The translations under genes were made by a program, and so were the position numbers. The notes under the pieces are model-generated. The model was not told the origin of the DNA, did no database searches, and saw nothing but the letters and a program-made list of their open reading frames with translations. Source: Cladopsammia gracilis (taxonomy: Eukaryota; Cnidaria; Anthozoa; Scleractinia; Dendrophylliidae). From it: 64,000 bases of DNA. Positions 11,701 through 21,879 of the stretch are shown piece by piece (position 1 is the first letter of the stretch; each line of letters starts with the position of its first letter). The DNA is taken from the NCBI GenBank assembly GCA_022457155.1, contig JAJGOT010000473.1:434001-498000 (forward strand), in the 5' to 3' direction.

Positions 11701-14700
11701 GGGACCAATGACTTTTGCTTTGATATTTTGGTAGTTCAGGAATATATATACAGTAGGTGAATGTCTAGACCTACCAGAGTGCAGGATTAGTACACAACAG
11801 GGCAGAAGAAGGAGCTATATGTAGTGACTTACGGCCGGATATAGATACTTTCCAATTTAGCAAGTTTTTTATTCTGTTCCTATATACAGGACCAATAGGA
11901 CTGGATTGGAACAAATTGAAAGAAACACTGAATCCCAACTTTGACTGGGAGGCCGCTGTACAAGGGACTCTAAAAACTGACGACCCTTTGGAAGAGGTTA
12001 TATATCGTCCTTTCTGCTTCTTAATAATTTATAGGTTTGAGGATTTTTAATCCAGCCATAGTTAATAGAACAAACTGGTTATGAAGCTCAACAAATTTCA
12101 AAAAGAGTGTACAAAGCTGCTTTGTTTTATGTTGAACGGACCGTGACCGCGCACATTGTTTTGTTTAACGTGTGAGACCAAATGTTTCTACTGGTCAATT
12201 GCTCATATGCATTTCAATACCTTTTGTGTTTTGTGCACGGTCAAGGCAAAAGAACAAAAGAAATGAAGAAAAAAAACATATAACAAAGGACTGACTGAGT
12301 TTCATAACAAGTTTATTCTATTAAGGTACCTGCCCAGGGTATATTTGCCCTCTCTGAATATTTCTAAAAAAATGTCTCGGTGAGCATGCTGATGTCCAAT
12401 TTCAAAATCCAAAATTTCAGGTCAATATCTTAAATCGTTCAGAAGATATGGACATTCAAAATTTGGTCTTTTGACCACTTTTGAGCACTCTGATTGGTTG
12501 AATAAGGTCACATGACTCTTTGGCGGGACATTCAAGCAAAATATAGTATTTTCAAGTGTTTCTGTAGCAGAACTGAGTTGTGCTAGCAAATTCAAATGAA
12601 AAGAAACTGATTTTGAGGATTAAAAACATTCTTTTAATATAATTTTGATCCGTCAAGAGTTTGACAGCTGTCAATCATAGGGAATTACCAAATAAGGAAA
12701 TCACAAAAACGTGTTTTTCTCATTCGGATTTTAATATTTTTCGATTCTGTTTTTAGCAATGCGTTTCAACAACCAACTGGCACAGTCGTGTGTTTGGGAA
12801 ATTGAGTTGCATTATTGTAAGCAAAATTTACCGAGAAAAATGTTGATTTATTTTTTTAACCAAATTATCCAATAACTTTGCTTACAATAATGCGACTCAA
12901 GCTGGTGGCCGTTGCGGAGAGGTTCGACTGTACTCGAAGCGGGAAAATTATCTCATTTTTGGCTAAAAGACTTATTTTTTAGATAGAAGTATTACAGTGA
13001 AGTTAAACTGCAACATTTTGATTTTGTCGCCTTTTATGGCTTATTTCAGGCGATAAATCAGGGCCGCATCTATGCTCTTCGTTATGAATTGTGTGACGAC
13101 ATGGACAGATCACCGGACCTCACAGATAGGGATCCTCGACGGAAAATGTGGAACTTTCTCTCTCCCATCGCACTGTTTGCGTCTGCGAGGGTTGGTGAAC
13201 ATCAAAATGAACTCGTTCCTGTGGCAATTCAAATGGACTACACACCAGGTTCAGTATAAAAAAAATGCTAGTTTATCAACAGATGTTTATCGTGCAATAT
13301 AAGGGGTGTTTTTTGGTGCTGCGGAAGCCATTGTTGGCTAGCTTTTGTGTTGTGGTATGGGTATTGTTCAGTGTCTTTTGGATCTTTTGTTTTATGTCAT
13401 GATCATTTGGTGATCACAACATCCGCAACACCAAGAAACTACCAATATAAGCTCGGAATCGCCTTGATTCATTTTGTGAATGTGCACAAATCTCGTGAAT
13501 GTCTACAGTGTTTCTTGTCTGTCCATTTAAGTTTCCTATCGGTTTTGATTTGCTGATTTTTGGTCATAAAAACTCCCACTTATAACCTAACTTGGGAACA
13601 CAAAATACTTAAGTTGATATTTATTTGCTAAGCAATTTGTTAAAAAGGAAGCTAGCATTAGATATACAGTACGAGTCTATGTGCAGCAGTTTCAATACTA
13701 TTTCTATACACGCTTGATCTCTGTAAGAATTTCATGTTGGCAGAAGTTACAGTCGGTTAACAATCATGTTTTAGTTATATCATCTGACCAGACTGCAGTA
13801 AACTTTAGCGTATGGTAACATTATTTACTTTAGGTTCAGCGGTTTACACTCCCAAAGATGGCGGTAACTGGATGTTGGCCAAACTGAATGTTCAAATAAC
13901 AGATCTCGGATATGCACAAATTGTGGAGCACCTTGTTAAGGTAAAAACGAATTATAAAAATACCACTGTGTTTTGAGACATGATTGCAGCTGATGCTTCT
14001 GAACCAGGCTTACTGGCAAGAACGCTATCGACTACCAGCCCTACTTGTTGCTTAACAGTAAGCTCCCAGCTGATGTTTTGTTTTGATCTCTATCAGTTTA
14101 TGTATTTTATGTGGGAGTTCCTGCAAACTTGCCGACTTTCAACCACCTGCGCCACTTTCACGGTAACTAAACGGCTATACTGCCTGATTTCTTTCTTCTT
14201 TCTTTGTTTATGTTTTTCAAGGTTCATTTACTGATGGAAGCATTCTGTGTCATCTTAAAACGGACCCTGTCGCCCCAGCATCCGCTGCATCAGATCCTCA
14301 AGTTTCACTGCAGAGAGATAACCGCCCCAAATACGTTTGGAACTCCAAAGCTTGTAAACGAGGCGCAGTTTATGGATCTGCTGTTTGCACATGGAAACAC
14401 GGGGACAATTAGACTTCTTCAAGATGGGCATCGATTATCTACGTGGGAGGTGACAGATTTAAGACGAGATATAAAGGTTCGTTATAATGTAAGCTTTATA
14501 TTAAAGTCTGGTACCTCTATTTTTCCTGGTAGCGCCAAAATACAGAGAATATAAAAGAAATATCTAAGCATCATTAACAATTGCAAAGAAACTGAAACTC
14601 GACAGGCTTTAACGGCATTCGAACCGGCCATAACCCTTGCGAATCCGCTGCAAATGTACGTGCTCAACTACTGAGCTATGAAGCCACATATGCGAGTTGA

Positions 14701-17664
14701 ATTCTGTTATACCAAATGATTGATAAAGAAGTGCAGATAACGCATGTATGTATATATATAAATCAAATCATACATAAGAACTGTGGGAGAGAAAAAATGA
14801 AGAAAAATGTACACATTAATACATTATCCGGAGCGAGCAACAGTTATTTATTCTTCTCGCGTCGTTTTTATAGACTGGATTATTTTTAGATTATCAAGAT
14901 TTCAAGAGAACTGAATATTGGAGAAGAAATTATTTTGCAGCTTTCATTGTGCCGGCCACTTTAAAGTTAGAACTTCTTTGCTACCTAGTGTATTAAATTA
15001 GGGGCTAACTTTGATTCCCTAGAAACGCGGACTAGATGACAGCAAACTTATCCCATACTTCCCTTACCGAGATGACGGTGCGCAAATTTTAGGAGTTATA
15101 GATCATATGGTGAAGAATTACGTCAACTTGTAAGTATGAATACAGAAAACGGACACGATCAATTACAGTTCAAAGTCGGAATGACGCCGAAATTTCAACG
15201 AAACTAATCTATGTCGAAATCTATAATCCTTCCTTCGGACTAACACAGAGGAAGATAGGGGTGAGCAGTATTTATATCAAATAAGTGCTGTTGGTTTATT
15301 GGAATCAGAAAATTGATCCCTGAGACTTTATTCGTTTATAAAGTCTTTAAAACCTAAAAAAAACAGCTGGACAGAACAAAAAATTCCTCTATTATAGACA
15401 GGAAATGTGATTATAAAACTGCACTGAATAACTAGAATTCCTCCCATTAAGAAAAAATTCGTCTCAACACTTGTATACCTAGTGGTATATATGTTGTGGT
15501 TCAATTTTATCCTTAATTCAATTGTTATTCTCCTTTGTTTTTGGCTATGGTAATGTATGATAATGAGTTTTAAACAAAGGAAAATAAAATTTGAACCAAG
15601 GATAAAATTGAACCACAACCTATACATCCAGTAAGTATGGAAGGAGAGTTCTGTGCCTTCTCCTTGTTACGATATCATTTGCTTGTTTATCTATTTATTT
15701 GTGATTTTCTTATATATAACTGTGAAAACATTTTGTGACGACATTAATAATGTTTAGTTGATTAAGGCAGGCAGTTGTCAGTTGGGATTTCGTCCTGTCA
15801 CCGTTTCCTGTCATACCTTTTTGTTTTTGATAATGAGAGCCACTTGCCTGGTTTGTGCTTTTAGGCAATTTTGTGCTTTTAGGCCGATACGCAAATCGGA
15901 TGTTTACCCCATGGCGGCTGACAGCAAAGAGAGGAACTCTTATTGAAAAGCAACCTATTTATGGGAATCCGGATACCCATACAAGCACCTATTGTTCTCC
16001 GCTGGCCGGACACCTCTGACAATGACCCTTTCTTGTCTCACATAAACCTAATTATTCGTTTCTCACAATTATTGGCATTTTATTGTTATTTCGTTTTGTG
16101 ACAAACTCAATAAACAATAAACGATAAACTCAAACGATAAAGCGCAATTGTTCTTCAGATATTATAAAGAAGATAAAGCTGTCAAGGAAGACGTCGAACT
16201 TCAGGATTTCCTCAATGAAGTGTCGCTTAACGGAACTGGAGAGAACGGTGGCATTGGAAGGGTAAATACAAGTTTTTTTCTCTTATGCAAATCAGCCGCA
16301 GCTACAGAACAGAATGTGTTCTCTTACAGGACACGTGACTGTTTGGAAAATTATCACGCAGCCAACGTGGACTGAAAATCACACGTGCTGTCACTCTTGC
16401 TCTCACTCTCCCCAGGTCCTTCTCTGCGTTGTAAATGACAGGCTGAGAAACCTGGAGCAGGGCTGCTGAAATACTCCAAAAATGCCGGATATTATGTCAT
16501 GTAAAACTCTATGTAATGTCTTCGTTGCGTTTGGAAATAACCTACGAAAACGCCATTTCATCGTTTGCAAATAATCCACGATTCTTGAAGTATTTTGGCT
16601 GCAATGTAAAGCGGAAGTTAGGCGTGGTATTCATAGTGTATATGCATATCCAATTGTATATTTGTATACACCAAATTGAAGAAACGTTGTCGGGTGAAAA
16701 ACATAAACCATGAACGATGCGACCTAAACACGATGGTCGGTTGCTAGGGCTTTTCCTCCCGCAAAGTTCTAAATCTCGTTTTTTGGTTCACAGAGGAGTA
16801 GTTTATATTCTAAATGAAGCAAAACATTAGAACATCTTAATTGGAGAAAATTTTTCTTTAAATTTTTACCATTGTGAAGGCTTTTTTGGCTTTTCTTGAA
16901 ATTATGACGTCATAGTGCCACCTATTTTTAGTAACAACATTAAAAATTTGAAAAGCAGTGTTCAAAACTTTACAGACATATTTGCGACAGAAAAAAAGTA
17001 TTTTTAGTGAAAACCCTATCTCAATCGGATAAAAAGGCGTAAAGTTACAGCTAATTAAAGAATTCAAATTTCCCGCCAAATGACCATATATGGTCAAACT
17101 TTAGGGTATTTAAACGCGAAAACAATGAATGTAGTCGCAACAGAGAAAAGACAAAGTTGCATAAAATCAAAATTGTATTTTTTTGAGTTTAAGATGTATG
17201 GTACTATGACGCGTATTTCATCACGAATTACGTCATTATGACGTCACATTGACGTAATTCGTGACGAAACCCGTATCATAGACCACACATCTTAAACTCA
17301 AAAAAATACAATTTTGATTTTATACAACTTTGTCTTTTCTCCGTTGCGACTACATTCATTGTTTTCGCGTTTAAATACCCCTAAAGTTTGACCATATATG
17401 GTCATTTGGCGGGAAATTTGAATTTCCTTAATAAGCTGTAACTTTACGCCTTTTTATCCGATTGAGATGGGGTTTTCACCAGAAATCATAGAATGCTATA
17501 ATGAAAACTAATACAATATTTTTCACACGTTTTTCCTGAATTTTAATTCTGATGCCAAATTTGAACATCATTTATGACGTCACAATAGCAGTCAAATGGG
17601 ATTTTTCCACTTTTCCATTTTATTTATTTTGCCATTAACCACATTAAAAAAAAACATATACATG

Positions 17665-17739
<75 letters not shown>

Positions 17740-20700
17740 TTATAATAATAATACAACACTCTAGAAATTTATAATAACTTAAAAGACGATAGACTACAAA
17801 ATGTTTAATGTGGTAGTGACAAGGAAGCCTATATAGAAGCCGGGGGCTTATGCACTATAGGCTTCCTGACAATATAGAATAATCATACGAATTATGAGGA
17901 CAGCATGAAATATAAAATGTATTATTTTAAAAAGAAAAGAAAAGAAAAGAAAAGCAAAGAAGAAGTATGTAGCTCAACAAAGAGTATTTTTGACTAAGAA
18001 CTAAGAAAGAAGGAATTTTTTTAAGTCTTTTGCAAAACAAACGGATGCTTTCACTGTTTTGAATTTCATGACTTAACGAGTGAAATAATCACCAACTGAT
18101 AGGTAATTTATCCACCTATTTTCCTTCCAAGTTTCGTTAGATTCGATGCATTCTACTTTTGTCTATAGCTTAAAACTCTCAGTTTTGAGAGGTGCGGGAG
18201 GAAAAGCCCTAGCAACCGACCACCGTGAAAGGTGTACTGGAAAATTGGGTAAATTAACCTTCGTCTCTAACAGAATACACCTTATATCAACATAAGATGC
18301 ATGAATCCTGCTCTAAAATGTCTCAAGCGAAGAAAACATCTTGATTATCGAGAAATGGAATATTACTCAGCTTGCCAATGCTGCCTACCCATAATCCCAT
18401 TCGGTATCATCGTTCATGGTTTATGCTTTTCACTGGTCGACGTTTCTTCAATTTGGTGTAGTCGCATTCAACTGTTCAAAGGAATTACAAGTCCATGCTA
18501 TAGAATTTACAAATCAATGATCCATCTAGAAAACATTTCGGGTACCCATTTTGCTTCGAGGACTCAGCAATTTTCTCTTCCCACGTATTCTAATTCCCAT
18601 ATATTATGCTCGGTTAAGGACTTGCACTAGTGACGCATGCGCACAATACGTCTTTTAGTTTCTTGCTGTCGCCACCATGTTTGATCGAATCCGCTGACCA
18701 GTATATTGTGTATATGTAGAAACATAGAATGCACGATCACTGCAACAAACCGTTGAAAATGGCCGCATCTGGGTTTTAAGACTTAGATTAACTTAGTATT
18801 AATAGCGGAGCCCGCGGGCCGAAGGCCCGGCGGAGCACCATACTCATAGAACCTACGCCCGTCATTTTTCATGGTCATGGCTAGCGGAATGTTTCGCGGG
18901 CGCGTTGTCTGCCCGCCGAACGCCCGCCGTACGCGTTGGGCTAGCTCGCTGGCGCGTATGACGTCGCAAAACATGCGCGTATGACGCCACAAAACATCCG
19001 GGATCTTTGAGGCTTTGTTTTTCGCGCGGCTACACAGCCGTCAGCTCGGTAAACACTTCAGCCTTTGTAGGCTTTTTTTTTGCTGTTTTTAGCGGAGAAT
19101 GAAAGTGGTTATCACCCAACATTTTTTTTGCGGTTTGCTACTCAAGTCAGGATACTAATTAAGGGATACTCAGAAGCCGCTTTAGTGGAAAAAGAAGAGC
19201 TTTCAGGGATAAAATCTTGCTTCGAGGAACAATGCGAAGACATGGGTTCGTTTTAATACGGATTTCAGCACCAAAGCGGAGATTTAAAGAATTTCCAAGT
19301 ACAGTAGTCGCCGGAGGGACTTAAAGGTAAAACAAATTACATTTTTCGATGGGAATTTATTATTGTTCTCGTTAGTTTTGGAGAATTGTTGATAAACTTG
19401 TAGCTTAAATTCAGTTGTACTAATTTCTTGAATTTCATCGAAGACACGGCTCGGCCTCGATGCGCTATATAATTAAATGGTACGCGTTTTGCTTTTAAAC
19501 ATAAACTAATGGAGATTTGAATAAAATTTTTCGAAAGAAGGTTGTGTTGTCCATTTTTATGTGTTTGGTCATTCATTACATAGATTGAAAAGCGATTTTA
19601 TGTAAACAAAACAAAACTTAGATTTTATGCTCGCGTCGCCTTATGCAAATATGTTTGTGTATTTTTGCAATTTTGATTTCCAAATCAGTTTTTCAGGCAT
19701 TTTTTGACAAGCAACAACTGTATTTTATTCATAAAATAGTCGTAATAGTTATTCTAGACGGAGAAAAAGTTGTTTTTGTGAACTTTTGTACGGTCTAAAT
19801 GTACTGTGCAGACGGTCGCGTAATACTGTTTTTGAGAATTGCTAAAATTGAAAAATAGCCCGGTCGTCAATCTTAATTCTTGTTTTTCCGACCTTTCACC
19901 TAAGTTAAGTTTCATCTTAGTTAAGCTTGTTCGGAGGTTCTTTAAAGGGCGACGCTGTTAGGCTAAGGCTAACTATATATATTACTTGAAGTGAAACGGA
20001 AACAAAAGAAAGTAGCGGCAAACTGATCCTAGACGGCAGAAAAACAGAAGCAGAAGCAAATAAAACAAGAAGCTGTACACAGCTTGAACTCGTGGCGCCT
20101 TTAACTCATTGCAACATTGATTCCCGAGTGCTTTGAGTGCTTTTACGGAGAAACATAACCTTAAATTTGTCTAATCAAAGGCTCCTGCGAGCCAACCCGT
20201 GAATACCAAATGCTAAAATTTTCAGTTCTGAAAAAAAAATCGTTCCTGGAGGACAATCAAACTCATGTCCTTCGACGCCCTCCTTCTCTATTGTCCCATC
20301 ATTTACCCACTACACTACCTAGGATTTGGCTAATTACCAGGTCAAATTTTGTTACTTCAACGTAGATATGCGGAAAAAGTTTACATCTGAGTGATGGATC
20401 GAGCGAGCGAGCTAGTGAGTGAGTGAATTGCTGTCGTCTCCGATAACCCGTTCATTACGCTACACGTATTCACCGGTTAATAAGTAAGAGTACACTACAT
20501 TCACTACATTCAGTAGCCGACACTTCAAATCGATCGCTAAGCAAATTGTAAGTTCTATAAAACACAAAACTTTCCGGAACTAAAATCCCACAGGAATAAG
20601 CGGCGAACACAACATCAAATGGTCCTATCCATCCATGAACGACTTGCATAGTCTTGAAAACTTGCAATTGTGCGCTGTACAGTTCTTTCTTTTGCTTCTA

Positions 20701-21565
20701 AATTCAACACACGGAGAAAGTTTGCGGTATGTATTTCATGGCTAAAAGCCATATAGTCGTCGACATAAACTAAAATATGCTTGCATAAATTTGCATGCGC
20801 TAATGTGACACGAAAAAAAAAAAAGGCTCAGAGTCGAATTTACAACTCGTAGGCTTCGTTTCGTTATAGTCTGTAGATCGACCTCCTTAGCAACAGCGTT
20901 GAATTTAAGATTCTCACCCCTTAAATTCTGCATGGCAAGGTGTAATTTCAACAATTTTCATTTTCAACAGATTCAAGAGTTCCCTACAAGCATCGATTCT
21001 AAAGAAGAACTTTGTGATATTGTGAGCCGCATCATCGCACATCTGAGTGTCCAACACGCCGCAGTCAACTACGGATTAGCAGACTACGCCGAGTACGTTC
21101 CCAACCTACCGACAAAACTGTACAATGATACCAGAGTGAAAGAAGGGGAATTCTCTGTTTTCAGACTGCCAAACAGATTCACTTCAGCTGTAAGTAAAAT
21201 GGGAGTAGGGTGGGGATTAAGGATTAAGGAGAGTTAGTAGCGAATTATTCTAGGGAGCGCTGTACCTATTTTTTTATTGCTATTGTCGAAAAACTACAAC
21301 TTAAACAGCAATTTTTTTTTTAATTTTTCAGATCGAGGCCAGCTTCAGTAACTCTCTGGCGACACTCCGCTTCGATTCCCTGTTTGACTACGGTAACGAC
21401 CTTCTGGACAGTAAGGCCACCAATCTCATCAACGGTTACTATAGTTACCTAATGAACGTTGTTCAGCCTCGCGTGCAAGAAAAGAACCGACAGCGGAAGG
21501 AAAGAGGTGATCTGACCTATCCGTATCTTATTCCAAAATGGATACCGAATGGAGTTCAGACCTAG
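2750..21565 (+). CDS. LOX gene 1: secreted lipoxygenase with two inserted FN2 modules
   Basis: Split gene. Exons: 2750-2805, 5305-5653, 7256-7394, 8690-8848, 9193-9213, 10717-10878, 11418-11447, 11890-11996, 13050-13248, 13834-13940, 14222-14476, 15023-15129, 16159-16261, 20971-21189, 21332-21565. All have AG/GT borders and compatible phases, giving about 748 aa. Residues 1-19 are a signal peptide. About 160 residues without a recognisable PLAT domain follow, then the LOX motif QQRLAGPNPMSLKR, FN2-FN2 (about 182-296), and the catalytic helices. Iron ligands as in LOX: His440, His445, His627, Asn631 and the C-terminal carboxylate. The last residue is Thr748, not Ile. Gly483 sits at the likely Coffa position, which would favour R-oxygenation. 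Expected role: dioxygenation of polyunsaturated fatty acids outside the cell or in the secretory pathway. An in-frame ATG at 2729 could add 7 residues. Several donors are weak (GTTATA, GTTCAG, GTTCGT). No counterpart of gene 2's exon 2 was found. Confidence 0.82.
3214..3580 (-). mobile_element. LINE ORF1-like coiled-coil fragment in intron 1
   Basis: Reads on the minus strand as a charged, helical, coiled-coil protein piece (MIWKTVKRIEANTTQ..., KSNKDLKQKFETMEK), in the style of CR1/L2-type LINE ORF1 coiled coils. The frame continues upstream of the Met. A diverged copy is at 57780-58051 in gene 3. It is shared by both gene copies, so it predates their duplication. It is unlikely to be a working gene: no promoter and no partner ORF. 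Confidence 0.45.
5776..5912. mobile_element. Palindromic MITE in intron 2, short-arm form
   Basis: TIRs AATAGACCGATTTCTATATA / inverse, about 35 bp. The orthologous element in gene 3 (61446-61616) has the central spacer in the opposite orientation and a longer right arm. Both lie a little over 100 bp downstream of LOX exon 3, so they descend from one insertion. Confidence 0.7.
6215..6465. mobile_element. GATCGCAA-repeat MITE with GGTTTCCATAT ends
   Basis: Internal short repeats of GATCGCAAGGATCGCA, and ends formed by TGGTTTCCATAT and ATATGGAAACCAGGC in inverted orientation. Other copies lie at 50990-51122 and 62226-62632. A G-rich stretch in the middle (about 6297-6330) is specific to this copy. 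Open frames here come from the repeat, not from a gene. Confidence 0.65.
6760..7200. repeat. Dispersed repeat upstream of LOX exon 4 (copy 1 of 3)
   Basis: Shares long stretches (for example AAGTTCTATAAAACAAAAATC and CATGCACTAATGTGACAC) with 20060-20830, just upstream of exon 11 of the same gene, and with 62920-63365 in gene 3. The 20-kb copy shows that the piece also moved within gene 1. No coding content is visible. Confidence 0.6.
7618..8019. repeat. 67-bp tandem repeat, about six copies
   Basis: Unit: GATAGATGCTTTGCACATTG AAATTACTACAGGTTCATAT followed by GATTCAAAGTTAAGATCCCT and GTGGTCT, 67 bp. The 402-bp block equals six units with 5-15% divergence. The same minisatellite starts at 63778 in gene 3 at the matching intron position and runs off the window. 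Confidence 0.85.
8420..8640. repeat. ATG/GATGGT trinucleotide microsatellite
   Basis: Imperfect GAT/GGT-type trinucleotide repeats about 50 bp upstream of the first FN2 exon. It yields an artefactual Met-rich frame on the plus strand. A 62-bp hairpin with CACCAG/GGTGG arms (8019-8080) lies a little upstream. Confidence 0.8.
8690..8848 (+). CDS. FN2 module exon A of LOX gene 1
   Basis: 159-bp exon, phase 1 on both sides, acceptor AAACAG and donor GTAACA. It encodes a fibronectin type II fold: WCHFPFIYRGKLYRKCT...KPWCSTT...GNCKG, with the four canonical Cys, the aromatic/FPF core and one extra N-terminal Cys. FN2 modules bind denatured collagen, phosphorylcholine or sugars in other proteins. 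The exon lies between the LOX exon ending in VTIHGE and the exon starting GPIGLDW, so the module is inserted into the LOX chain, not attached at an end. Confidence 0.9.
9193..9213 (+). CDS. 21-bp linker microexon between the FN2 modules
   Basis: TTTAG before and GTAAGT after, phase 1-1, encoding ESKNSEE. It keeps the frame whether included or skipped. It is short, so it could be a chance AG-GT pair, but the strong donor, polypyrimidine tract and matching phase with its neighbours favour a real linker exon. Confidence 0.5.
9256..9388. mobile_element. Palindromic MITE (GGAGGTTTTGC family), copy 2
   Basis: Same family as 2232-2364. The central segment (AGATTATTTTCCCTATGGGAAAGAATG) is inverted relative to copy 1. 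It begins about 40 bp downstream of the linker microexon. Confidence 0.7.
10358..10613. repeat. Two direct copies of a ~128-bp unit before FN2 exon B
   Basis: Each unit contains GGAGAGTTGGGCGCAGGGGG, CAATTGTCTAGAA, GGTCTGAACGCTTTGT and CACGAGTTGGCTCACAGGAG, ending ATCTTACTCTGGAGACA. The last 17 bp are repeated once more. No gene is inside. Confidence 0.75.
10717..10878 (+). CDS. FN2 module exon B of LOX gene 1
   Basis: 162-bp exon, phase 1-1, acceptor TTTCAG, donor GTAAAT. It encodes EAEDCSIQTTKGEWCHFPF then YDGKVYDKCT, RRWCLTT and GKWGNCKG: a second FN2 with the same extra N-terminal Cys as module A. The two differ at about half their positions, so their duplication is not recent. Confidence 0.9.
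11418..11447 (+). CDS. 30-bp Glu/Lys-rich linker microexon
   Basis: Acceptor TTTCAG, strong donor GTGAGC, phase 1-1, encoding GKEEKEEKEE. It would join FN2 module B to the LOX exon starting GPIGLDW. A highly charged flexible or helical spacer at a domain border is plausible. It could be skipped without a frame change. Confidence 0.5.
12310..12960. other. Intron stretch with an imperfect inverted repeat
   Basis: No exon found. TTGCATTATTGTAAGCAAA (about 12807) and TTTGCTTACAATAATGCGAC (about 12877) form inverted arms. The ending GAGAGGTTCGACTGTACTCG resembles the GGGAGGTTCAACTGTACTC motif at 8070, suggesting a shared repeat end. Confidence 0.4.
13305..13455 (+). mobile_element. LINE fragment in LOX intron
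   Basis: About 80-90% identical to the reverse complement of 44280-44410, which lies just downstream of the reverse-transcriptase C-terminal frame of a larger LINE fragment. Shared stretch: GTTCAGTGTCTTTTGGATCTTTTGTTTTA. It is a dead fragment. Confidence 0.6.
16735..18221. mobile_element. 1.5-kb TIR element with a giant inner palindrome, intron 13
   Basis: TIRs GGTCGGTTGCTAGGGCTTTT CCTCCCGC (16735-16762) and inverse (18194-18221). Inside sits a palindrome at about 17006-17480 with arms of some 215-230 bp around TACGTCATTATGACGTCA-type repeats. An outer inverted pair (ACACCAAATTGAAGAAACG, about 16668-16717 and 18401-18462) means the whole is nested. The pseudogene at 50.5 kb lacks this block, so it is a later insertion. 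No transposase frame. Confidence 0.65.
17670..17750. repeat. (ATA)n microsatellite
   Basis: About 25 units of ATA/ATT with rare interruptions, inside the 1.5-kb TIR element. Confidence 0.9.
18795..19990. repeat. 1.2-kb dispersed repeat, copy 1
   Basis: Begins with a GC-rich head (GCGGAGCCCGCGGGCCGAAG) and TCATGGTCATGGCTAGCGGA, then an AT-rich tail. It matches 54711-55850 over nearly its whole length with scattered indels. The frames across it are broken differently in the two copies. No transposase is recognised. Confidence 0.65.
20060..20830. repeat. Dispersed repeat upstream of LOX exon 11 (copy 2 of 3)
   Basis: Matches 6760-7200 and 62920-63365 in patches, including the stretch around CCATATAGTCGTCGACATAA. 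It contains a gene-1-specific middle part with no match in the window. Confidence 0.55.
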
Positions 21566-21702
21566 TTCAACAGTTTCACCATCAACACGTGCACTTAAGC
21601 TACTGTAACGGGGGCAATATGAATGTGTAAACTTTAAACATTGACAATATCAAGGGTGTAAACTTTTATAGCGTAATGAATGTGACTCTTTTTTGTAATA
21701 AC

Positions 21703-21708
21703 AATAAA
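21703..21708 (+). terminator. Poly(A) signal of LOX gene 1
   Basis: AATAAA about 138 bp after the stop codon, followed by a T/G-rich stretch (GGTCACTTTGTTATTTCCAG), the usual cleavage context. Confidence 0.6.
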
Positions 21709-21879
21709 GGTCACTTTGTTATTTCCAGTATGTTTGTACCTAACATTTCAATTTGATGGAAAATAAATCATATTTAGGAGCAATGCTTTGCTAAAGTTAT
21801 TTCAAACCCCCTCATTTTCCTAGCGTAAAAAACCATTTGAAAGCAAGGCTCACAAGACACATCTCCGCGGTATGCATGG

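Noticed and set aside
15328..15627. 99-aa minus-strand frame with hydrophobic character
   Set aside because: AT-rich intron with an inverted repeat (GTTGTGGTTCAATTTTATCC); no support for expression.
20899..20970. Extension of the open frame upstream of LOX exon 11
   Set aside because: The frame is open by chance; the polypyrimidine tract and CAACAG acceptor at 20970 match those in gene 2 and set the exon start.
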